A DNA stretch of 5,796 bases from Methylotenera sp. Its GTDB lineage: Bacteria > Pseudomonadota > Gammaproteobacteria > Burkholderiales > Methylophilaceae. The stretch's first letter is position 1, and each line of letters starts with the position of its first letter. Below the pieces are notes generated by a model. The model had not been told where the DNA came from and did no database searches. It saw nothing but the letters and a program-made list of their open reading frames with translations. Of the stretch, positions 1 to 5,796 are shown one piece after another. The translations under genes were made by a program, and so were the position numbers. The stretch lies in assembly GCA_005791685.1 (NCBI GenBank), contig SXVG01000110.1, positions 1 to 5,796 of the forward strand, read 5' to 3'.

Positions 1-1778
1 ACCTGAAACCAAGTAGGCCGGCCGTGATTGCACGTGCCACTGCGCTCGGTCGCTTCCATGTCGCGCAACAAGGCATTCATTTCACCCAGACTTAAACTGC
101 GGTTCGCCCGCACGGCCGCGTGGCACGCCAAGGTGCCTAACAAGGCGTTACGGCGTTCGGTGAGCGCGCGCGTAGCACCGTACTCACGCAAATCGCGCAA
201 CACATCGCGTGCCAGGGTGACGGCATCGGCGTCCTGCAACAGACTGGGCACGGCGCGCACCACCAAACTGGTCGGGGACAGCACGGCCAAATCAAAACCC
301 AATTGCTGCAGCTCCGCCTCAGGGCTGGCCAAGGCTTCTTGCAAGCTAGCCACCTCCAAGCTGTCGGCATTAAAACTAACTGGAATGAGCAAAGCTTGCA
401 TGGCCACGGTTTTTTGCGCCAAGGCGTTTTTCAGGCGCTCGTACATGATGCGCTCGTGCGCCGCATGCATGTCCACCACCACCAGGCCCAAAGCATTTTG
501 CGCCAGCACATAAACGCCGTGAATTTGCGCCACGGCAAAGCCCAGTGGAAAGGTCTGGCTAGCGACCTTATTTTCATCCGCAGCATCGCCAGCATGCCCG
601 TCCCTATTGGGCTGCAGGGCAGTCTCCAGCGACCCCGTGGGCAAGCCATTCTCCCCAAACAAACGGCCATAAAAATTCGGCGCTTCGGTGGCGCTCAAAT
701 TAATCTGCGCCTGGTAGCTGGGGTAAGCGGTCGCCGCAGGACTGGAAAACGGGTTGTAGCCGGCTTGATTAGCCGTCAGCGCATTGGACACGCCGGTTGG
801 GCTAGCCAAGGCCTTGTGCAAGCTGTGAAAAATAAAGCGGTGTACCGCCTGACTGTCCCTAAAGCGCAGTTCGGTCTTGCTCGGATGCACGTTAACGTCC
901 ACCAGATTGGGATCTAATTCTATAAACAAGACGAAAGCCGGATGCCGGTCGTGGTGCAGCACGTCTTGGTAGGCCTGACGTATGGCATGACTGATTAATT
1001 TATCGCGAACAAAACGGCCGTTAACATAAACGTATTGTGTGTCCGTTTTATGCCGATTAAACGTCGGTTTGGCCGCCACGCCCCACAAGCGCAAGCCGGC
1101 GGCCGCTTCATCCAGCGCTATCGTTTCGGCCGCAAACGCCTCACCCAACACCGCGCTAAATCGTTGACCAGGTTCACTGGCCACATAACGGCAGATCGCC
1201 CTGCCGTTGTGCTGCAACATAAAAGCCACGTCCGGACGGGATAAGGCCATGCGATTAAACACCGCCTCGCAATGGGCTAACTCGGTGGCCTCGGTTTTTA
1301 GAAACTTACGTCTGGCCGGCGTATTAAAATACAAATCGTTGACTTCTACGACACTGCCCGCATCCAAAGCGGCCGGCGTTAGCTCAGAAATAAGGCTGCC
1401 CTCTGAACGGATGCGCCAGGCGTGCGCGGCACCTTGACCGCGGCTGGTGACGACCGTACGTGACACCGAGGCTATGCTAGCCAAGGCTTCACCGCGAAAG
1501 CCTAGGCTAGCGACCGCTTGCAAATCTTCTAAACTGGCTATTTTGCTGGTGGCATGCCGGGTTAAGGCCAGAGCCAAGTCGTCTTGGGCTATGCCCAGTC
1601 CGTTATCTAACACGCGCAATTGCTTGACGCCGCCTTCTTGCAAAGCCACTTGTATGTCACGACTGCCCGCATCCAAGCTGTTCTCCAGCAACTCTTTTAA
1701 AGCCGAGGCTGGCCGCTCCACCACCTCGCCGGCGGCGATTTGGCTAATCAATTGATCGGGTAAAAGATGGATGCGCAT
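1..1778 (-). CDS. mutL: DNA mismatch repair protein MutL, endonuclease type (3' end cut by window edge)
   Basis: MutL is an ATP-driven clamp that links MutS mismatch recognition to strand incision and excision. The window holds 592 complete codons and no stop; the protein probably ends within about 15-20 more residues. I see the N-terminal GHKL ATPase (about 1-330): QIAAGEVVERPAS at 13-25, ELLENSLDAG with E29 and N33, D58 in LDNGLGI, RHATSK at 74-79, GFRGEAL at 93-99 and VNVHPSKTELRF around H298. A variable linker (about 330-415) precedes the C-terminal dimerisation domain. That domain carries the metal-binding nuclease motif DMHAAHERIMYE (D436-E447), ACHAAVRAN (C552-H553) and CNHGRPT (C583-T589). 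E. coli-type MutL, which works with MutH, lacks these, so this one is predicted to nick DNA itself. The ATG at 1778 is chosen because the family starts a few residues before LPxQ; the frame stays open upstream. No good Shine-Dalgarno is seen. Identity is very secure. Confidence 0.97.
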   Translation of the reverse strand, partial: MRIHLLPDQLISQIAAGEVVERPASALKELLENSLDAGSRDIQVALQEGGVKQLRVLDNGLGIAQDDLALALTRHATSKIASLEDLQAVASLGFRGEALASIASVSRTVVTSRGQGAAHAWRIRSEGSLISELTPAALDAGSVVEVNDLYFNTPARRKFLKTEATELAHCEAVFNRMALSRPDVAFMLQHNGRAICRYVASEPGQRFSAVLGEAFAAETIALDEAAAGLRLWGVAAKPTFNRHKTDTQYVYVNGRFVRDKLISHAIRQAYQDVLHHDRHPAFVLFIELDPNLVDVNVHPSKTELRFRDSQAVHRFIFHSLHKALASPTGVSNALTANQAGYNPFSSPAATAYPSYQAQINLSATEAPNFYGRLFGENGLPTGSLETALQPNRDGHAGDAADENKVASQTFPLGFAVAQIHGVYVLAQNALGLVVVDMHAAHERIMYERLKNALAQKTVAMQALLIPVSFNADSLEVASLQEALASPEAELQQLGFDLAVLSPTSLVVRAVPSLLQDADAVTLARDVLRDLREYGATRALTERRNALLGTLACHAAVRANRSLSLGEMNALLRDMEATERSGTCNHGRPTWFQ

Positions 1779-1887
1779 ACTGTGGTCTATTTTACCTGTT
1801 TTAGGCCAAATGCTTGCGCCCATGCGCGCATTAAATCCACACGCCTAGCAAACCAGGCCGTTTTATACCAGCAGATTAGAAATAATT

Positions 1888-1918
1888 ATTATATTGACAT
1901 ATATCAGACTGCTGTCAA
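1888..1918 (-). promoter_or_regulatory. Sigma70-type promoter directed at mutL
   Basis: On the minus strand, TTGACA (1918-1913) is followed after 19 bp by a perfect TATAAT (1893-1888). The predicted start is near 1881 and the mutL leader about 100 nt. Both hexamers match consensus, but the spacer is 2 bp longer than ideal. A second candidate lies downstream: TGG-TATAAA (1870-1862), an extended -10 without a recognisable -35. The promoter occupies the same DNA as the rightward one, so two polymerases probably cannot bind at once. Confidence 0.5.
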
Positions 1919-1920
1919 TA
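1892..1920. promoter_or_regulatory. Perfect inverted repeat TATTGACA-N13-TGTCAATA, candidate operator
   Basis: The arms at 1892-1899 and 1913-1920 are perfect 8-bp inverted repeats separated by 13 bp. Their centres are 21 bp apart, about two helical turns, which suits a dimeric regulator binding one DNA face. Each arm contains a full TTGACA hexamer reading outward, one on each strand. The repeat therefore overlaps the -35 elements of both predicted promoters and the -10 of the rightward one. A protein bound here would be expected to affect both genes. The neighbouring HTH protein is the obvious candidate, but that is inference. The symmetry could also simply come from two facing consensus -35 boxes. 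Confidence 0.6.
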
Positions 1921-1922
1921 AT
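1894..1922 (+). promoter_or_regulatory. Sigma70-type promoter for the HTH gene
   Basis: A perfect -35 TTGACA (1894-1899), a 17-bp spacer and a -10 AATAAT (1917-1922, five of six consensus bases) predict a transcript start near 1929. That leaves a leader of about 25 nt before the ATG at 1954. Hexamer quality and spacing are close to optimal, so this should be a strong promoter unless repressed. Both elements lie in or touch the inverted repeat at 1892-1920. Confidence 0.7.
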
Positions 1923-1953
1923 AGAGGCTGGCTTCTAGGCATAAAAAATAACC

Positions 1954-2265
1954 ATGAATAATAATACTTTTGAAATCGTCCCTTTGTTGGAAATGGATCA
2001 AACCAAATTAGTGCGCATCTACAGCGGCAAATTAAGTGGCTTAACCAAAAAACAAAGAGTCATATTTGACCTGCTCAGTCACGGCATGTTGGTTAAAGAC
2101 ATCGCCAAGCATTTGGATCTGGCCGAGATCACCGTCAAAGTGGTCAAGGCCCGCATCATGGTGTTATTGGGCATCAGCACCTTGCAAGAGCTGGCCGTCA
2201 TAGGCAAATGCAACGCCTGCCAATACGTCAAACCGTTCATCCAAATGCAAGCCCAAGAAATCTAA
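1954..2265 (+). CDS. Stand-alone LuxR/GerE-type helix-turn-helix protein
   Basis: This 103-residue protein consists mostly of one DNA-binding domain. Residues 30-80 follow the GerE/LuxR C-terminal pattern: LTKKQRVIFDLLSHG (30-44), KDIAKHLDL (48-56) as the first HTH helix, and EITVKVVKARIMVLLGI (58-74) as recognition helix and dimer helix. The usual His after TVK is Val. There is no receiver, autoinducer-binding or other sensor domain; only about 29 residues precede the HTH. After it comes KCNACQYV with C86 and C89 as a CxxC pair, a possible redox or metal site. The ATG at 1954 fits the predicted transcript start near 1929, but no good Shine-Dalgarno is visible, only an A-rich leader. The next in-frame ATG (1993) has no better site. 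The gene diverges from mutL and runs into the 3' end of the nuclease gene. It may regulate itself and mutL through the 1892-1920 repeat; its targets are unknown. Confidence 0.85.
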   Translation: MNNNTFEIVPLLEMDQTKLVRIYSGKLSGLTKKQRVIFDLLSHGMLVKDIAKHLDLAEITVKVVKARIMVLLGISTLQELAVIGKCNACQYVKPFIQMQAQEI

Positions 2266-3638
2266 TCCAAGTTCACCGTTTCTAGGTAATCGGGCACCGT
2301 GACCCGCCAATGCAGCCGCTCTTCTAGGTGCAAGCGCATGGCATCTGCTGCCACCGGTTCACCGTGGGTGATGAAGGTTTGCTTAGGTGGGCTGGCAAAG
2401 CCACCCAACCAATCGATTATTTCCGCGTAATCGGCATGCGCAGACAGATTGGAAATCAAAGCCACCTTAGCCCGCACCGGCACGTATTCCCCATGAATTT
2501 TAATGCTGTCGGCGCCGTCCAGCATGGCCGCGCCGCGGGTGCCGGCCGCCTGAAAGCCGACAAATAAAACCGTGTTATTGGGATTGGGCGCAAAGGCTTT
2601 TAAATGGTGCACCACCCGACCACCGGTCGCCATGCCACTGGCCGACAAAATAATCATGGGGCCACGCTGCTGATTCAAGCGCTTGGATTCCTCCACCCCA
2701 TGCACCATGTGTGCCACATGGCATAGCGCATGGCTTTGCTCGGCACTCAAACGGTGCTCGTTTTTAAAGTGATTAAAGATGGCGGTGGCATCGACCGCCA
2801 TCGGGCTATTCAGATAAACCGGAATGTGGTCTGGAATAGCGCCCGAGGCTTTGAGCAGATGGATGTAATAGAGCAATTCCTGGGCGCGCCCGACGGCAAA
2901 CACCGGTATCAGCACCACGCCTTTGTGCTGCACGGTTTGATTGATGATCTCGGCCAATTTTAGCTGCGGGTCCGATCTGTCGTGCAAGCGATTGCCGTAA
3001 GTGGATTCCAGCACCAAATAATCGGCTTGCTTGATGGTCGCTGGCGGCTTCATCAAAATATCGTGCGGTCGGCCTATGTCGCCGGAAAACAGCACCGAGG
3101 TTTTTTTACTGTGTATGCGCACAAAAGCCGAGCCCAGTATGTGGCCACTGGGGGATAGGCGTAAAGTCAGGCCGCCACCCAAATCGACGTCTTGCTCGTA
3201 CTCTATAGGGGTCAACAAAGCCAGCGCATTTTGCGCGTCGTCCGTGGTGTACAAAGGCAGGGCCGGATGGTGTTTAGAAAAGCCACTCTTATTGGCGTAG
3301 CGCGCTTCTTCTTCTTGCAAATGGGCCGAATCCAACAGCAACACTTCGCACAAATCCCGCGTAGCGGGACTGCAATAGACTTTTCCAGCATAGCCTTTTT
3401 TGACCAATAAAGGCAAATAGCCACTGTGGTCTATGTGGGCGTGCGTTAACACCACTGCATCCAGCGTTTTCGGGTCTATCGGCAGATCGGCCCAGTTTCT
3501 CAGGCGCAATTGCTTAAGGCCTTGAAACAAGCCACAATCGATCAAAATACGCGTGTCTACCCCGCTTGCGGCTTGCGCACTCAGTAAATATTTTGAGCCG
3601 GTCACCGTGCCGGTTGCGCCAAGAAAACTTAATTTCAT
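2262..3638 (-). CDS. Metallo-beta-lactamase/beta-CASP ribonuclease (CPSF73/TTHA0252-like, COG1236)
   Basis: This 458-residue protein belongs to the RNA-processing beta-CASP nucleases, zinc-dependent RNA endo- or exonucleases. The MBL core shows HAHIDHSG (H66, H68, D70, H71), SGHILGS (H166) and SGDIGRP (D187) as zinc ligands. The beta-CASP and RMMBL parts show LESTYG (E211, motif A), PVFAVGRAQE (245-254), SASGMATGGR (332-341), SAHADY (H401, motif B) and THGE (H425, motif C). All catalytic positions are present and the length is normal. No signal peptide is seen, so it should be cytoplasmic. An open frame extends upstream to 3737, but the ATG at 3638 is chosen because the protein then begins MKLSFLGATGTVTGS, as in the family, and AAAGGA lies 6 nt upstream. 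It follows the amidase stop by 34 bp, so the two are probably cotranscribed. Its stop overlaps that of the opposing HTH gene. The exact RNA substrate cannot be deduced. Confidence 0.93.
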   Translation of the reverse strand: MKLSFLGATGTVTGSKYLLSAQAASGVDTRILIDCGLFQGLKQLRLRNWADLPIDPKTLDAVVLTHAHIDHSGYLPLLVKKGYAGKVYCSPATRDLCEVLLLDSAHLQEEEARYANKSGFSKHHPALPLYTTDDAQNALALLTPIEYEQDVDLGGGLTLRLSPSGHILGSAFVRIHSKKTSVLFSGDIGRPHDILMKPPATIKQADYLVLESTYGNRLHDRSDPQLKLAEIINQTVQHKGVVLIPVFAVGRAQELLYYIHLLKASGAIPDHIPVYLNSPMAVDATAIFNHFKNEHRLSAEQSHALCHVAHMVHGVEESKRLNQQRGPMIILSASGMATGGRVVHHLKAFAPNPNNTVLFVGFQAAGTRGAAMLDGADSIKIHGEYVPVRAKVALISNLSAHADYAEIIDWLGGFASPPKQTFITHGEPVAADAMRLHLEERLHWRVTVPDYLETVNLD

Positions 3639-3644
3639 TGCATT

Positions 3645-3650
3645 TCCTTT
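3645..3650 (-). promoter_or_regulatory. Ribosome binding site of the beta-CASP nuclease gene
   Basis: AAAGGA on the minus strand lies 6 nt before the ATG at 3638. It decides the start in favour of 3638 over in-frame ATGs further upstream, which would run back into the amidase gene. Confidence 0.75.
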
Positions 3651-3672
3651 GTGGCCCATCATGGCAAAGCGC

Positions 3673-5058
3673 TTAATCGAAGGCGACTTTACTTTTTGCC
3701 AGGGCTGGATTGGTGGAGAAATACTGCTTGATGCCATTTAAAATGGAGCCGCACAATTGCTCTTGATACGCTTCATCGTTTAATCGACGCTCTTCTTCAG
3801 GATTGCTGATAAACGCCGTTTCTATCAATATGGACGGAATGTCCGGTGATTTTAATACCGCAAACGATGCCTGCTCCACCCGCTTGGCATGCAAAGCATT
3901 GATTTCGCCTATTTCACTCAACACCGCCTTGCCCAGTTTCAAGCTGTCATTAATCGTGGCCGTTTGCGATAAATCCAATAAAGTTCTGGCCAATATGGGG
4001 TCTTTATCATTCAAACTCACCCCGCCTATCAGATCCGATTCGTTCTCTTTTTTGGCCAAATACCGAGCACTGGCACTGGTGGCGCCCCGTTCAGACAAAG
4101 CAAAGACCGAAGAACCGCGAGCCGACTGCTTGGTAAACGCATCGGCGTGTATGGACAAGAACAAATCGGCTTGCATGGTTCTCGCCTTAACCACACGACC
4201 GTGTAGCGGAATAAAATAATCGCCATCACGCGTTAACACGGCGCGCATATTGGGCTCGTTATCAATTTGCAGTTTGAGTTTTTTGGCCACCATCAAGGTA
4301 ATGTCTTTTTCACGGCTACCGCTAGCGCCTAGCGCGCCAGGGTCCTCGCCACCGTGACCGGCATCAATCGCCACAACGATCAGCCTGCCGGTCTTTTTAG
4401 GCTCGGGCAGTGCCTCTATGGCCGGCGGCGGCTCTGGCGTGGCACTCATGGCCACGCTGGGCGAGTTAGTGGCCTCCGCGGCATTGGCTGCCACGGCGGG
4501 CAAGGCCGGCGTCTCGGTCACAGGGGCAGGCGCAACAGGCACTGCGGCAGCTGGCACGGCATTGTTTTGCAACACGCTCGCATCCCGTTCGGCCACCATG
4601 GCCATCAACGGGTCTAGTGCCGGGTAAACATCCAACACCAAACGGTATTTGTAGCTACCGGTTGGCGTTAAGGTAAAGGCATTGGGCTTGGCTGCCGCCT
4701 TCAAATCGACCACCAAACGTATGCCTTGTTGAGAATTGGCACTGCGTATCTGCTTGATATACGGGTCTGAGGCCTGCACTTTATCGGCCAGCGATTTTAT
4801 CGTCGCATTAAGCTCGACATTGTCGATGTCCAACACCACCCTGTCCGGATTTTGCATATAGCTCATTTTGTAAGCGAAGGCACTGTTGGCTTCTAAGGTA
4901 ATGCGGGTGTAGTCTGGGGCCGGCCAAACGCGCACCGCGCTGACCGGATAGGCCGCTTGCACTGCCCCGCTAAGCGCAAACAATAATAAAAACAATAGAC
5001 TGAATAGGCTTTGTTTTATGCTCAGCATACGCTGGAATTTGATATGGCTTGCAGGCAT
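3673..5058 (-). CDS. amiB: Periplasmic N-acetylmuramoyl-L-alanine amidase (AMIN + Amidase_3, AmiB/AmiC type)
   Basis: The enzyme cleaves the amide bond between N-acetylmuramic acid and the stem peptide, splitting septal peptidoglycan at division. Of its 461 residues, 1-36 form a Sec signal peptide with basic n-region, hydrophobic stretch 19-30 and a likely cut after AVQA. An AMIN domain (about 38-145) should target it to peptidoglycan or the septum. An Ala/Pro/Val-rich linker (about 163-222) leads to the zinc amidase: DAGHGGEDPG (H235), GSREKD (E250), LSIHAD (H304) and LIETAFISN (E413) supply ligands and catalytic Glu. The SDLIGGVSLNDKD region (341-353) corresponds to the segment that holds the autoinhibitory helix in AmiB/AmiC, so activation by an EnvC/NlpD-like LytM factor is expected. 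E. coli AmiB has a C-terminal LysM domain and this protein has none. The symbol rests on gene order; AmiC is as reasonable. The ATG at 5058 has a good ribosome site; an alternative at 5028 has none. It overlaps tsaE by 37 bp. Confidence 0.93.
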   Translation of the reverse strand: MPASHIKFQRMLSIKQSLFSLLFLLLFALSGAVQAAYPVSAVRVWPAPDYTRITLEANSAFAYKMSYMQNPDRVVLDIDNVELNATIKSLADKVQASDPYIKQIRSANSQQGIRLVVDLKAAAKPNAFTLTPTGSYKYRLVLDVYPALDPLMAMVAERDASVLQNNAVPAAAVPVAPAPVTETPALPAVAANAAEATNSPSVAMSATPEPPPAIEALPEPKKTGRLIVVAIDAGHGGEDPGALGASGSREKDITLMVAKKLKLQIDNEPNMRAVLTRDGDYFIPLHGRVVKARTMQADLFLSIHADAFTKQSARGSSVFALSERGATSASARYLAKKENESDLIGGVSLNDKDPILARTLLDLSQTATINDSLKLGKAVLSEIGEINALHAKRVEQASFAVLKSPDIPSILIETAFISNPEEERRLNDEAYQEQLCGSILNGIKQYFSTNPALAKSKVAFD

Positions 5059-5525
5059 TGTTTTCCTAATAGTGTGTGCGCCGACAGGCGTACGGTCCGC
5101 CCTAAGGATCCAGCCATCATTTTAACGGTAAAAGCAATTTCCAGGTCAGGCTCACCCAAGCAATTTTTTGCTTTGTCCGGCCACTCCACTAGGCACACGC
5201 TGTCGGCATTAAAATGCTCTCTGAAGCCAGCCGACTCCCATTCTTCTTCATCGTTAAAACGGTATAAATCGAAATGGTAGAGATTGACTTTGCCGGCCGC
5301 AGGCAGATGAACCGCATAAGACTCCAGCAAGGTATAGGTGGGGCTTTTGACTTTGCCTACATAGCCCAAAGCCGTCAATAAACCGCGTACCAAAGTGGTT
5401 TTACCGGCCCCCAAATCGCCTTGCAAAAACACCGTCGTGTTCGCCTGCAAGGCCTGCGCCAACCGCGCACCCAATTGCAAGGTGGCGGCCTCATTGGGCA
5501 AATCAAGTGTAAAATGCGCATTCAT
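5022..5525 (-). CDS. tsaE: tRNA threonylcarbamoyladenosine biosynthesis ATPase TsaE
   Basis: TsaE is the ATPase of the bacterial TsaBDE complex. It acts in the cytoplasm to allow repeated transfer of threonylcarbamoyl to A37 of tRNAs reading ANN codons. The predicted 167 residues contain the Walker A motif GDLGAGKTT (36-44), the family motif SPTYTLLESY (61-70), HFDLYR (84-89) with its conserved Asp, and VEWPD (113-117). The length is slightly above the usual 150 or so, because the tail (after about 145) extends into the amidase start. The ATG at 5525 gives the normal N-terminus but has no Shine-Dalgarno at proper distance. A TTG three codons upstream (5534) has AGGA 8 nt before it (5546-5543) and is a real alternative. 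The frame is also open to an ATG at 5594, which would run deep into queG and is unlikely. It is the first gene of the minus-strand operon. Confidence 0.95.
   Translation of the reverse strand: MNAHFTLDLPNEAATLQLGARLAQALQANTTVFLQGDLGAGKTTLVRGLLTALGYVGKVKSPTYTLLESYAVHLPAAGKVNLYHFDLYRFNDEEEWESAGFREHFNADSVCLVEWPDKAKNCLGEPDLEIAFTVKMMAGSLGRTVRLSAHTLLGKQCLQAISNSSVC
5064..5067 (-). promoter_or_regulatory. Ribosome binding site of the amidase gene, inside tsaE
   Basis: AGGA on the minus strand is 5 nt before the ATG at 5058, within the last codons of tsaE. It favours this start over the ATG at 5028 and implies that the two genes share a transcript. Confidence 0.65.
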
Positions 5526-5796
5526 GACAGACAAACAAGCTTTCCTACAACTCGCCCAGGACATCAAACGCTGGGGCTTGGCGCTGGGTTTCAATCAAAT
5601 CGGCATCACCGACACGCATTTGCAAGAGGCAGAAGTGCATCATCAGGCTTGGATTGCTAAAGGTTTTCATGGTGACATGGATTATATGGCAAAACACGGC
5701 GTGAAACGCAGCCGTCCTGCAGAATTAGTGCCGAACACCGTCAGCGTCATCTCCGTGCGCTTGGATTACCTGCCCGCCCAAGCCATGGCCAGCCAG
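5524..5796 (+). CDS. queG: Epoxyqueuosine reductase QueG, N-terminal part (cut by window edge)
   Basis: QueG reduces epoxyqueuosine to queuosine at the wobble position of GUN tRNAs, using cobalamin and iron-sulfur clusters. Only the first 91 codons are present, out of about 350-380 in the family. They match the QueG N-terminus: LAQDIKRWGLALGFNQIGIT (10-29), then FHGDMDYMAKHG, a run of the form RSRPAELVPNTVSVISVRLDYLP, and the end of the window. The iron-sulfur cysteine motifs lie beyond the edge. The ATG at 5524 fits family alignment. No Shine-Dalgarno precedes it; a TAAAAT box at 5510-5515 sits where a -10 for a nearly leaderless message would lie, but no -35 is evident. The gene is divergent from tsaE with overlapping start codons. 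Confidence 0.93.
   Translation, partial: MTDKQAFLQLAQDIKRWGLALGFNQIGITDTHLQEAEVHHQAWIAKGFHGDMDYMAKHGVKRSRPAELVPNTVSVISVRLDYLPAQAMASQ

Larger units (their letters stand above)
1779..1953. promoter_or_regulatory. Divergent intergenic regulatory region between mutL and the HTH gene
   Basis: This 175-bp gap separates the start codons of two divergent genes and is the only sizeable non-coding stretch in the window. Its right half (about 1861-1953) is clearly AT-richer than the flanking genes and contains the promoters and inverted repeat listed separately. It also holds a perfect 10-bp palindrome, AATAATTATT, at 1881-1890, near the predicted mutL transcript start. The left half would be the mutL leader. 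It contains a second perfect 10-bp palindrome (ATGCGCGCAT, 1822-1831) and a possible weak 5-bp stem (1815-1819 with 1826-1830). A 64-codon plus-strand reading frame crosses the region but has no protein-like features. Confidence 0.85.

Noticed and set aside
28..917. Long plus-strand reading frames (161 and 204 codons) opposite mutL
   Set aside because: They lie antisense to well-conserved MutL codons, have biased low-information composition, and show no domain or ribosome site.
1815..1830. Hairpin in the mutL leader as a riboswitch or attenuator
   Set aside because: The stem is only about 5 bp, has no following U-run, and fits no riboswitch class I recognise; random GC-rich sequence explains it.
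1767..1961. 64-codon plus-strand frame across the mutL-HTH intergenic region
   Set aside because: It overlaps the mutL start and both promoters, has no recognisable motif, and its end runs into the HTH start in another frame.
1954..3638. HTH plus beta-CASP nuclease as a defence or toxin-antitoxin module
   Set aside because: The genes are convergent rather than an operon, the nuclease is a full-length housekeeping-type enzyme in a core operon, and no mobile-element context is present.
3639..3737. N-terminal extension of 33 residues on the beta-CASP nuclease
   Set aside because: It overlaps the amidase 3' end in another frame. The family N-terminus and a good ribosome site both place the start at 3638.
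4354..4627. Gly/Ala-rich plus-strand frames opposite the amidase linker
   Set aside because: They are the reverse-strand image of the Ala/Pro-rich linker codons, not genes.
5526..5594. TsaE start at the ATG at 5594
   Set aside because: It would add 23 residues antisense to conserved QueG codons and lies outside the TsaE family pattern.

Overview
The window looks like a proteobacterial chromosome, most likely gammaproteobacterial. It carries a variant of the conserved block queG / tsaE / N-acetylmuramoyl-L-alanine amidase / mutL. Base composition is fairly even, and codon use looks similar across the genes. The organism cannot be named from the sequence. The endonuclease-type MutL points away from the E. 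coli/Vibrio MutH lineage, and a methanotroph-like or pseudomonad-like gammaproteobacterium is one guess.

Layout from left to right: (1) mutL lies on the minus strand from 1778 to beyond the left edge. It lacks only its last few residues and carries intact ATPase and endonuclease motifs. (2) An AT-rich intergenic region of 175 bp (1779-1953) holds a striking pair of back-to-back promoters built on a perfect inverted repeat. One promoter points at mutL, the other at the next gene. (3) A small plus-strand gene (1954-2265) encodes a stand-alone LuxR/GerE-type helix-turn-helix protein with a CxxC motif. (4) A minus-strand operon follows, in transcription order tsaE (5525-5022), a periplasmic AMIN + Amidase_3 cell-wall amidase (5058-3673), and a metallo-beta-lactamase/beta-CASP RNase (3638-2262). 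Its last gene meets the HTH gene tail to tail, with the stop codons overlapping by 4 bp. (5) queG starts at 5524 on the plus strand, divergent from tsaE and sharing a CATG start-codon palindrome with it. It runs off the right edge.

Together the genes cover tRNA modification (QueG in queuosine, TsaE in t6A), septal peptidoglycan splitting (amidase), RNA processing or decay (beta-CASP nuclease) and mismatch repair (MutL). In many gammaproteobacteria the amidase is followed directly by mutL. Here a nuclease gene and an opposing HTH gene sit between them, and mutL appears to have its own promoter shared with the HTH gene. I see no IS element, CRISPR array, tRNA, rRNA or defence system. The least explained parts are the HTH gene and its symmetric divergent promoter.
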